Shown here piece after piece: positions 1 to 7,600 of a stretch of 11,667 nt of DNA. Location of the stretch: NCBI GenBank assembly GCA_003833135.1, contig QZLH01001206.1, positions 1 through 11,667 of the forward strand, read 5' to 3'. Both the position numbers and the translations under genes were made by a program. This DNA comes from Oehlia diaphana (Eukaryota > Glomeromycota > Glomeromycetes > Glomerales > Glomeraceae). The notes under the pieces are model-generated. The model searched no databases. It was not told where the DNA came from and worked only from the letters and a program-made list of their open reading frames with translations. Each line of letters starts with the position of its first letter. Position 1 is the first letter of the stretch.

Positions 1-603
1 ATAAAAGGGAACACTACTTGTCTTTTATGTGGTAATCAAGAAGAAACCAATGATCATCTTTGGCGTTGTTCAGTGCTCCTTCCGCACATTCGTGCCACCT
101 TTAACCTTCTAGTTGACCAAGCTCAGATCTTATTAGAAAAAGAAGCAGACAAACTTAACCTATGTATCGTAGACACTATTAAATATTCTGAAGTCTTCCG
201 TTGGACATATCTTACTCCCGACACGATCCCGGACAACGCTATCCTGCTTATGCGATCATACGTCCCAAATGATTTATATAAGAGTTTCCGAATCCACTTT
301 AACACACATGCAACTACTTGTAAACATCTTTTAACATTTATGGACATGGCGACCCGTTTAATTAAATCAAATGTTTGGAAAATTAGATCCGCCGCATGGA
401 AAATTGCCAAACGATCCTTAGGCCTTAATAAGACAAGCTTCTCCAAATATCACCGCCAACACCAAAGGCGACGGAGGTTTAACCGTTCACATACTCCTTT
501 TGGCTATATTTGCCCACATACGATATCCTTACGAAATTACTTCAATAGAGCTGATTTAATTTTTATTATTTTAGCATCCTCAAATTTTTTACATAATNAA
601 TGA
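1..603 (+). CDS. LINE ORF, C-terminal fragment with CCHC zinc knuckle (5' partial)
   Basis: This frame is open from base 1 to a stop at 601-603, about 200 residues, and the start lies outside the window. Residues 7-23 form a C-X2-C-X8-H-X3-C zinc knuckle (Cys7, Cys10, His19, Cys23), followed by the motif HLWRC. This arrangement is typical of the region downstream of the reverse transcriptase in LINE polyproteins, where it is thought to bind nucleic acid. Around residues 119-165 comes a WKIRSAAWKIAKRS-like stretch, then a His/Arg-rich basic tail (HRQHQRRRRFNRSH), also suited to RNA or DNA binding. No catalytic RT motif is inside the window. One ambiguous base (N at 598) sits just before the stop; if it is T, the protein ends one codon earlier. 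The frame is otherwise unbroken, so the copy may be fairly young. Assignment to the LINE class is confident; the clade is not determined. Confidence 0.75.
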   Translation: MKGNTTCLLCGNQEETNDHLWRCSVLLPHIRATFNLLVDQAQILLEKEADKLNLCIVDTIKYSEVFRWTYLTPDTIPDNAILLMRSYVPNDLYKSFRIHFNTHATTCKHLLTFMDMATRLIKSNVWKIRSAAWKIAKRSLGLNKTSFSKYHRQHQRRRRFNRSHTPFGYICPHTISLRNYFNRADLIFIILASSNFLHNX

Positions 604-856
604 TTCAAATGTATATGTATTTCCACATAGTTCTTCTATTTTAATGGTATAGCTACCTACAGTACTAGAATTAGACTCTTTTTTCTTTCTCTTCATAATT
701 GGTGCGATTATTTGCTAATTCGGTTGGGTCTTAGCAGATTTTTTTTTTTTTCTAGTCAGGGCTCGATTTATTGGGCGAAGTTATTACATTGTGTTTTATT
801 TTTTGGGATTAATTTCTTCATCTGTCAATTATCAATGTACTCTCCTGGCTTACCTT

Positions 857-880
857 AAAATAAATAAATAAATAAATAAA
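857..880 (+). repeat. (TAAA)n microsatellite, LINE 3' tail
   Basis: Twenty-four bases of perfect AAAT/TAAA repeat follow the LINE 3' UTR. They are read as the retrotransposon tail rather than an independent microsatellite, because they come right after the element's coding end and UTR. Their right edge is the likely insertion boundary. Confidence 0.7.
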
Positions 881-1078
881 TTGTTTAAAAATTTCATATA
901 CATTCCACATGATTAATTTTTTCCATATACTGATATACATTTCATATACATTAGTTTTATTAAAGAATGTTCAAAAATGAATTGCTTATTAAATATATGG
1001 AATTTGTATACAGAATCTATAAAAATGTACATAAAATTTATATTATATGTATCCTTTCTATATACATATTTCTTATAG
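881..1078. other. AT-rich spacer with short direct repeats
   Basis: No gene is seen. The 13-mer TTTCATATACATT occurs exactly at 892-904 and again at 940-952, with looser CATATAC copies nearby. This is low-complexity AT sequence between the LINE tail and the satellite. Confidence 0.5.
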
Positions 1079-1954
1079 GGACACTGGAACTGATTTCCTG
1101 CAAAAAAAATATTAAAAAAACGTTTTAAGTTAAAAATGTTTTATTAAAGAAGTTTTGAAACTTAGTTTCAAAACTTACCTGGAATATTGGCATCCACGTT
1201 GGAGCCGATTTCCTATACAAAAAAATAAAAAAGAAACATTTTTAGTTAAAAAACGTTCTTTTTTTAAGAAAGATTTGAAATTTTTTGAAACTTCACCTAG
1301 GAAATATTATCCACGCCAGAACCAATTTCCTACAAAAATAAATAAAAAAAAATATTTTTATTATTAAAAAATGTTATTTAAGAAAGTTTCAAAACTTTTT
1401 TTTCAAAACTTTACCTGGAATATTGGTATCCTCACCGAAACAGTTTTTTTTTTATTAAAAACATTTTTTTAAAGAAAGTTCAAAACTTTAGTTTTGAAAC
1501 TTTACCTGGAATATCAGCGTCCACATTGGAGCTGAATTTCTATATAAAAAAACAAAAAAAAACATTAGAGATGTTTTTTTATAAAGTAAATTTTTTTTTC
1601 AAAATTTATATGGAAAATATTGGTATCCAAGCCAGAACTGATATCCTTACAAAATAAATAAAAAAAAAGTTAAGAATTAATGTTTTTTAATATTAAAGTT
1701 TTGAAATCAAAACTTGTCTTTGGGATTCGGTATCAGTACCCATGCTGGAACCGATGTTCTTTGCAAAAAATATAAAAAAGAAACGTTTTTTATCTAAAAA
1801 TGTTTTTTTTAAGAAAGTTTCAAGATTTTTTGAAACTTTACTTGTAATATCAGTATCCACGCCAGAACTGATTTTCTTCACTAAAAGTATAAGAAAGAAA
1901 CCTTTTTTAACATTAAAAAAATGTTTTTTTAAAGAAATTTTGAAACTTTTTTAA
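1079..1954. repeat. Tandem satellite, about eight ~115-bp units with internal inverted repeats
   Basis: A recurring anchor of the type GGTATCCACGCCAGAACYG plus ATTTCC begins its YYGATTTCC core near 1090, 1205, 1322, 1441 (degenerate), 1532, 1638, 1751 and 1868. Spacings are therefore about 115, 117, 119, 91, 106, 113 and 117 bp. Each unit then has an A-rich run, an AACRTTTTT...AAAAAYGTT inverted pair, a T-run with AAGAAAG, and a GTTTTGAAAC/GTTTCAAAAC segment ending ACCTGGAATAT. Units diverge through small indels and homopolymer changes; the copy starting near 1441 is the shortest. Short open frames in this block on either strand are by-products of the A/T runs and are not genes. Function is unknown; it could be a minisatellite derived from a transposon end. 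Confidence 0.85.
1150..1176. repeat. Perfect 27-bp palindrome in satellite unit 1
   Basis: Arms AAGTTTTGAAACT (1150-1162) and AGTTTCAAAACTT (1164-1176) are exact reverse complements around a single central T at 1163. It can form a cruciform or RNA hairpin. Equivalent places in other units keep only partial symmetry, for example AAGTTTCAA and TTGAAACTT at 1815-1823 and 1830-1838. Confidence 0.85.
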
Positions 1955-3084
1955 TTTAGTAAAAAGTTACTGAATTCAATGCGTACATTTATATAAAAAA
2001 CTAAGGTGTAAATAAGGGAAGGGAAAAGGATGAAAGAAAGGGAAGAAAGGATGCAAAAAGTTTAAAAAGTTTAAAAAAGTTTGACCTGTAAAATGTCAAT
2101 TTTAATCATCTGATGATTTCAACAACTGATTTGCCGAATTATTGCCAATTTTTACCATTTGGCAAATTTGGCAAAATTGTGTCAATTTATATGACCAATC
2201 GGCATAATTTTACTGAATGATCTTAAAGGAACAATTTTTTGTATAACAATCAGTATCAGTCAATTTGTGATTGATTTTACTGATTTTTGCCGTTGGTCAA
2301 AAAATGTGACAAATCACATGACCAATTGGCAAAAATCATGCCAAAAGCTCTTAATGGTCAAAAGTTTTGATTTCAACCAGTGTAAAGATTGTTTCAATAA
2401 TATTATCTTAAAATTATTACTTACATAATACTATTATAGTGGTAATTATAAAAATAATAAAACTTCTTTTTGTATGGTATTATTTAAGCCCCATAAAAAA
2501 TCTACATATGAAATATTATATTTTGTATATATTTTATATGTGATTTTATAAATTCTGTATCACAATTCCATATATTTTTATTTTTATTTTTATTAAACAG
2601 TAATAGTTAGTGTATACAAAAATTTGTAAACTGAACAAAATTGTAAAAAGTAAATAAAAAATAAAATTAAACTATCAGAAGAATCTACTTTGATGATGGG
2701 CAATTAAAAATGAAACCATCAAAAACATAACCAACTACACTTAAAAACCATTCTTTAATTAACCCACTACTTTCCATACACTAGATTGGTAAGTTGAAGC
2801 CTACCCTGCAGAAGAAAGTAAAATAAACCCTATAAAATTATGAGCCTATCACTAAAATCTACGTTGGTGCTATAAAGTAAGATTAGTATAAAATTCTATA
2901 ATATTTTTACCAAAGTAATATAATTTTAAATACTATCTAAAGCATCATATTGAATACTATTATTATTTCTACTATTATTATTAGGTAAAGATGAATGCTT
3001 TTAAACTCTAATTTTTTCTTTTTTGTTAATCCAAGAGACCATTCAAACTCCTTCAAATGTGCACACCTTGAAATCCAAACATAA
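1955..3084. other. Non-coding AT-rich DNA, possibly with degraded transposon remnants
   Basis: No intact gene is visible. About 2013-2060 is a purine-rich tract. About 2084-2365 is enriched in TTGCC/GGCAA motifs (next entry). The stretch 2400-2680 is plain AT-rich sequence. From 2686 one frame reads YFDDGQLKMKPSK before a stop, and further downstream fragments such as TTLKNH appear in the same frame between stops. These might be relics of the N-terminal BED-type zinc finger of the hAT element that follows, but the match is too weak to annotate. No hAT 5' terminal repeat could be found here. Confidence 0.4.
2192..2331. repeat. TGACCAATYGGCA motif cluster (two direct, one inverted copy)
   Basis: TGACCAATCGGCA lies at 2192-2204, TGACCAATTGGCA at 2319-2331, and the reverse-complement form TGCCGTTGGTCA at 2288-2299. 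Flanks are also partly shared: GTCAATTTAT precedes the first copy and GACAAATCAC the last, and ACTGATTT occurs before GCCG on the left near 2120 and again near 2279. The first and inverted copies could pair as a stem with an 83-base loop. This looks like a decayed inverted-repeat element, but no element boundaries can be fixed. Confidence 0.5.
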
Positions 3085-4243
3085 GCATGTGATGAATTAG
3101 GAATTGGTGAAAGGATCCTATGTACCACCCTGTCCACCCATACTCTGTCAGTTAAGCATTGGAAAAGGATAAAAATAGAACCATTAGCTAATAAGTGTAA
3201 ATGTCTTATTACTTTTTTATCAGGAGATAAAAAAAAGCAGCAATTAAAAGAATCACAAATTTATTTATATCACCAACAAGAAATATTACAAGAAACTGAA
3301 GAATTAGAAAAAGAAGTTGAAAATCTTATTTGTCTTGATATTGTAAAAGCAAATAACACAAGATGGAATTCAATACTTTATGCTTTTCAAAGACTTTTGT
3401 TCTTATACCAGCAATTACAATGCTAAAGGCTTCTTTAATGAGTGATGCAAGTTCATATATTTGTAAAGAGGGTGAAAAATTAGAAGAACTTTAACCTACA
3501 GTTAATGAGTGGAACATAATTAAAGAAATAATAAAGCTTTTAACTCCTTTTGAAATTGCAACACGATTTTTAAGTGGTATAAAGTATCCAACAATTGGTT
3601 TTGTATATCCAACTATGTGTAATTTAAAGGATAGGCTTGAAAGTGATTTTACTTTATTGGAAACTAGTGGAGCAAAATATTGCAGTGATGCAATTTTACA
3701 AGATTTAATATTAAGATGGAATTTTCCTCAAGATTTATGTTTAAAAGGATCATTTTTTGATCCTCATTTTGAAAGCTTAGATTTTATTGATTCTCAAGAA
3801 AAAAAAAAAATAGTATTGTTAATCAATTAAAAGAAGAGTTTGAAATTTCTAAACAAAATAATAGTTCTATAACATTTGATAAGGATATAGGTGATTTAAT
3901 AACAAGTTTTTGGAAAAAAAAGAATAACAAAACTGTTGCACCAATAAAAGACGAATTCCAACATTATTTAAATGTATTAGAATTACCTGCTCTTGAAGAA
4001 TATGATCCATATTTATGGTGGTTAAACAATAAAAGTCAATATCCAGTATTACACAAATTAGCAATAAAATATCTTCATATTCCTGCTACGTCAGTTCCAT
4101 CAGAAAGGCTTTTTTCTGATGCTAAAAATTTAATCACACTACAAAGAACTTGTTTGGATTCATATCTTGTTAACCAGCTCATGTTTTTAAAAAGAAATAG
4201 AGAATATATTGACATATATGGAAAAGCTGAGATGGATGGCTAA
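3085..4243 (+). pseudogene. hAT-family transposase, C-terminal half, frameshifted and interrupted
   Basis: hAT transposases cut and paste DNA transposons with an RNase H-like catalytic core and end in a dimerization domain. Three frames carry this one. Frame 1 (3085 to about 3405) contains HTL, then NNTRWNS, matching the family's CAAHTL and TRWNST core motifs. Frame 3 (about 3408-3830) reads PAITMLKASL, then WNIIKEIIKLLTPFE and YPTIGFVYP, with an extra TAA at 3492-3494 where a sense codon is expected. Frame 2 (about 3800-4243) reads YPVLHKLAIKYLHIPATSV, then PSERLFSDAKNLI, the classic hAT dimerization domain, and stops at TAA 4241-4243. The first shift is at about 3395-3410. The second is at a 12-A run, 3799-3810, and could be a sequencing slip, but the other lesions stand. 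The N-terminal half is missing or unrecognisable. The element cannot make transposase. Confidence 0.85.
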
Positions 4244-4282
4244 TTACCAAATTGTTTTTTATAAATATTTATAATGGTATTG

Positions 4283-4288
4283 AATAAA
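4283..4288 (+). promoter_or_regulatory. Candidate polyadenylation signal of the hAT transposase
   Basis: AATAAA lies 40 bases after the transposase stop. In DNA this AT-rich the hexamer is common, so only its position supports the call. Confidence 0.3.
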
Positions 4289-4433
4289 TATACTTAATTT
4301 CTTTTATTAAATAAATTGTTTATTATAAATTTTGTAAAAATGCCTTAATGTTATTTTTTTATGACACATAAATTCGATTAATTCCGGGTATCAAAAATCA
4401 AAAATTAATTTCTAGAATCGAATCCTGCAAAAT

Positions 4434-4496
4434 GATTAATCGCGATTAATCGATTCTATAATCGATTCTAATAATGGAAATTGATTCCAATCCCTA
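4434..4496. mobile_element. hAT 3' subterminal palindromes and probable terminal end
   Basis: GATTAATCGCGATTAATC (4434-4451) is a perfect 18-bp palindrome. It is followed by two copies of ATCGATTCTA, and a related TAGAATCGAATCC lies at about 4412. The segment ends GATTCCAATCCCTA at 4496, which reads TAGGGATTGGAATC from the outside in. hAT elements often start with TAG/CAG and carry clustered subterminal repeats that bind transposase. If the end is 4496, the 8-bp target duplication would be GAGTAGGA (4497-4504); no partner was found upstream. The terminal assignment is inference, the palindrome is seen. Confidence 0.6.
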
Positions 4497-4504
4497 GAGT
4501 AGGA

Positions 4505-5816
4505 ATGGAAACATGATTGCCAGTTTGCCACTTTAAATTTCCATTTCCTGAATAATTTCATCAAGTACAAGTTCACATTCTCCTGAATAATATTTATAAT
4601 ATCTGTTTATAAAACTCGTTTATAATTAATATAATAAATTTATAGTACAGTATATGTGTAAATAATTTTATTAGCATTTACATTCATATCATTTTGATCA
4701 AAAGTTTTATATTGTGACAAAATCTTTTTTAAAAAATTATCGCAGTTATATTTGTTTCCACAGATTAGTTACAATTCCCCACTTTTTATACAAATTCAGT
4801 ACTTTGTTTACCAGACTTATGCTAATATAAGAAGCTTTGAAATCTGCTCTTTAGAATAACCATCATAATGTAGACATATTATGCATCATTTTCAAGTCAT
4901 TACTATATACTGTAGGAATATTCAACTTGATATAGTCTTTCTGGAAAAATCTATGGTAACTATATCTAACTGGAAATATTTGTTTTAAAAAGGGGAAAAT
5001 CGGGTGATTTCCGACTGCATCTGAACACACCTTTTAATATTAAACACGTTGCTACCGCAGTCTTAACAAAAATGATGTTTTATTGATAATATCAAATTTT
5101 GACAAAATAACATAATAATACTTGGTTAATGATATTTCCTAATAAAATAATTTCTAAAGAAAATTATAATTCCTGATAATTTCTAATAATAAAAATCCTT
5201 TTTCGTGAAGTCTAAATTTACCCCTTTTTATAATAAATGATTTTCATCAAAATAAATTCTAAGCTCATAAAATTTATTTTTTTATTCCACCTTTTTGAAA
5301 TCCTTCAAATTTGATTTTGACGAATTTTGGTCTTAATAGTTTTGCTCCTGATAAAATGTAAACAATATTTCTGACCTTTCATAATAATAAACCTTTCAAC
5401 ATTCTTAATTTTCGATCTTCAATCCCAATTCTTAATGTAGTAATATCCTGATCTGAATTCCCATTCCCGAATCTAAAAATAAAAAGTGAATACAAGAATA
5501 GTTTTACATCATTACAGATGTAACATTTGTAACATTACACGCATTACACAATTATAACACTAGTAATTTTTATACACTCGAACTAAATAATATACTGCCA
5601 CACAATTAATAAATTCGCTACGGCATTACAATATTGAAAATGATCGACATGAATGTTTATAAAATTTTCAGCCTACAATACAATCACAATGATATAAGTA
5701 TTGTTCTTGCTCCCATTTATAAAGTATCGGACAAAAATTTTCTCCTCTTACTATTGAAGAAATTTTTTTAATTTCTGCTTTTCATATGTATTGATTTTAG
5801 TCGAAAAAAATTCTCA
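4505..5816. other. Intergenic region upstream of the kinase gene
   Basis: No reading frame or RNA gene is recognised on either strand. The sequence is AT-rich throughout. Near the gene, TTACATC (5504-5510) and GATGTAA (5517-5523) form a short hairpin inside a run of TTACA/TAACA words (about 5504-5560), a possible but unproven upstream element. Confidence 0.5.
5716..5724 (+). promoter_or_regulatory. TATA-like element before the kinase gene
   Basis: TTTATAAAG lies about 95 bases upstream of the kinase ATG, in a plausible place for a core promoter with a short 5' leader. It is a weak call, given how often such words occur by chance here. Confidence 0.25.
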
Positions 5817-7274
5817 ATGGATTCTTTTAAAAAGCTGAATGAGTCACATGATTGTGATGACAAGTCACATGATTGTAATGATGAATGTAATGCAAACCGG
5901 TTTAAACAAAATTTCAAAAATTGGACTAGTGGTAATAATGATATTGATAAAATTATTCAAGATATTCAAAAATTATGTACAAATAATGTATTAGAATGGA
6001 TACCTTATGATAGATTTTATGATATCAAATTTATTGCAAAAGGTGGGTTTGGAAAAGTATATAGAGCAAAATGGATTGATGGTTATATAGGTAAATGGGA
6101 TGACCATAATCAAAATTGGGAAAGGAAGGATAAAAACATGTTTGTAGCTCTGAAAAGTTTAAATAATTCAAAAAATGGTACATTGGAATTTATGAATGAA
6201 GTAAGTTATTTAAACTATCCTTAGTAATATTTTTGAATTTTTGATATTAATACTTATTTATTAATATACAGATTACATTACATTACAAAGTAAATTTGCA
6301 CAAAACTGTTATTAAAATTTATGGAATAACTCAAGATCCAAAAGAAAAAAATTACATTATGGTTTTGGATTATGCAGAGCATGGAAATTTACGAAATTAT
6401 TTAGATACTAGTTATAGTAAATTAAAATGGAATGATAAGATCAATTACTTACATAGTATTGCACATGGACTTAAAGTTATTCATGAAAAAGAATTAATTC
6501 ATCGAAATTTGCATATTGGTAATATACTAAGGTTCAAAAATCTTACTTGTATAACCGATTTAGGATTATGCAGACCTGCAGATTATAATGTTTCAAAAAA
6601 TACAAAAGATAGTGTTTATGGTGTTTTACCTTATATTGCCCCTGAAATTTTACAAGGTCAAACATTTACCAAAGCTTCTGATATTTATAGTTTTGGTATA
6701 ATTATGTATGAAGTAATTTCTGGATTACCTCCATATTATGATATAGGTCATGATATAAGTTTAGCAAAGAATATTTGTGAGGGACTTAGACCAAGGTTTA
6801 ATATTAAAGTACCCCAATTGATTGTACATCTAACTAAGAAATGCCTGGACGCAAATCCATTAAATCGACCAAATGCAGAAGAAATTAAAATAACTTTAGG
6901 CCAATGGTTTCGAGAATCAAGTTCAAGTGAATCATTATATGTTACTAATCTTAGTAATTTTACAATAATGCAAAAACAAATTAAAGAAGCAGATGAAATA
7001 AATAACAGTTCATCAAGTAGCAGTATATCTTCAACAAATTTAGGAGTATCATATATAACTCATTCAGAAGCTATTTATACCAGTAGATTACTTGATTATA
7101 GTAATCTTCCTGTGCCAAAAAATTCTGAAAATTATTACGAAGAAAATGATAATATAATTAGCGTGAAATTTTCAGGTATTTATTAATAAATTTCATGTTA
7201 ATCGTAAAAAATACTAATAAGATCTTAATTATTAAATAGAATTCTTACAAATTGATATTTCTCATGATAGTTAA
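5817..7274 (+). CDS. TKL-like protein kinase, three exons, catalytic HRD changed to HRN
   Basis: Proposed structure: exons 5817-6200, 6272-7175 and 7240-7274, 440 residues. It would bind ATP and, if active, phosphorylate Ser/Thr or Tyr; substrates are unknown. Residues 28-65 (NFKNWTSGNNDID, EWIPYDRF) resemble the conserved N-terminal segment of the expanded Rhizophagus kinase family. Kinase motifs: glycine loop AKGGFG (74-79, first Gly replaced by Ala), VALK with Lys113, likely helix-C Glu128 at the exon junction, HRNLHIGN (205-212) with Asn207 in place of the catalytic Asp and Asn212 kept, DLG (224-226), APE (251-253), SDIYSFG (264-270) and Arg327. A Ser/Asn-rich tail follows, with AIYTSRLLDYSNLP. 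Splicing restores the frame across both introns and joins the tail to EFLQIDISHDS. Residues 10-23 are a seven-residue tandem repeat. No signal peptide or membrane segment is seen, so it is probably cytosolic or nuclear. The start is the first ATG of the open frame. Confidence 0.88.
6201..6271 (+). other. Kinase intron 1 (71 bp)
   Basis: The donor is GTAAGT right after GAA (Glu128) and the acceptor is ATATACAG. It is phase 0. Removing it joins EFMNE to ITLHYKV and gives one unbroken kinase lobe. If retained, translation stops at 6222-6224, before the catalytic loop. Confidence 0.88.
7176..7239 (+). other. Kinase intron 2 (64 bp), hides a false stop
   Basis: The donor is CAG|GTATTT, the acceptor is TTAAATAG, and a branch-point-like TACTAAT lies at 7212-7218. 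It is phase 1: G at 7175 joins AA at 7240-7241 to make Glu. An unspliced reading would stop at 7184-7186. Support comes from the parallel sequence at 7466-7533 in the decayed downstream copy, where the same donor and acceptor context is kept. Confidence 0.7.
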
Positions 7275-7336
7275 AAAAAAATGACAATATTAACATGGAA
7301 CCCTCAAGTATGTTTAGTATGTTTTTTTTTGAAAAT

Positions 7337-7342
7337 AATAAA
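7337..7342 (+). promoter_or_regulatory. Candidate polyadenylation signal of the kinase gene
   Basis: AATAAA lies 62 bases after the predicted stop at 7272-7274 and before the decayed duplicate. The position is plausible; the motif alone is weak evidence in AT-rich DNA. Confidence 0.35.
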
Positions 7343-7389
7343 GTTAATTATAAATTACAAATTATTTTAAAATTAATAAAAAAATTTTT

Positions 7390-7600
7390 CTGAACCAGAT
7401 AATTCTGACTTTTCTTACGAAAAAAGTAGTAATAATATAATCAGTGATTAGTATGAATTCTTCAGGTAATTGATTAATAAAAAAAAATATGTTTATTTAT
7501 TTAAAAAACACTAATTTTTTATCCATTAAATAGAATCACTTCAAATTGATATTTTCTCAGTTGAACATTCATCAAGATGGTAACAATTTCTTAAACATAA
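7390..7600 (+). pseudogene. Decayed second copy of the kinase 3' end
   Basis: This stretch parallels about 7110-7275 of the intact gene. It begins CTGAACCAGATAATTCTG, readable as PEPDNSDFSYE and then SSNNIISD, against PKNSENYYEENDNIISV in the intact gene. It then hits a TAG (7449-7451), keeps TTCAG|GTAATTGATTAATAA at the donor, a CACTAAT box, CATTAAATAG at the acceptor (7532-7533), and AATCACTTCAAATTGATAT, readable as ESLQIDI. An extra T after that shifts the frame. The tail (about 7560-7600) looks longer than the intact gene's, which appears to have lost a short piece after TCTCA. No kinase domain precedes it, only AT-rich sequence. It is a relic of gene duplication in this multigene family, not an expressed exon. 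Confidence 0.75.

Larger units (their letters stand above)
1..880 (+). mobile_element. 3' end of a LINE-type non-LTR retrotransposon
   Basis: The window opens inside the reading frame of a LINE and runs through its stop, a 3' UTR and a short (TAAA)n tail. The tail is the diagnostic end: many LINEs finish in A-rich or simple-repeat tracts left by target-primed reverse transcription. The coding part is visibly richer in G and C than the AT-rich DNA to its right, as expected for inserted DNA. The 3' UTR (604-856) has a 13-T run at 739-751 and no further reading frame of note. The 5' part, with endonuclease and reverse transcriptase, would lie left of the window. No target-site duplication can be tested because the 5' end is absent. 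Confidence 0.8.

Noticed and set aside
123..446. Minus-strand open frame of about 107 codons opposite the LINE
   Set aside because: It is antisense to the LINE coding frame, which has the CCHC motif and basic tail; this is a shadow.
739..751. 13-T run as an RNA polymerase III terminator
   Set aside because: No A/B-box promoter or RNA gene is visible upstream; it lies in the LINE 3' UTR, where T and A runs are common.
1155..1954. Several 60-70 codon open frames on both strands in the satellite
   Set aside because: Lys/Phe-rich translations of A and T runs repeated with the satellite period; no protein character.
2937..3137. Minus-strand open frame of about 66 codons
   Set aside because: It overlaps the start of the hAT transposase remnant on the other strand and shows no recognisable domain.
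3799..3810. Programmed frameshift at the 12-A run in the hAT transposase
   Set aside because: The same gene has another frame change and an in-frame stop, so decay or a homopolymer error is the simpler reading.
3867..4064. Minus-strand open frame of about 65 codons
   Set aside because: It is antisense to the clear hAT dimerization domain.
6201..6224. Kinase exon 1 read through to the stop at 6222-6224 as a separate short protein
   Set aside because: GTAAGT at 6201 and ATATACAG at 6264-6271 restore one kinase domain; two separate genes would each lack half of it.
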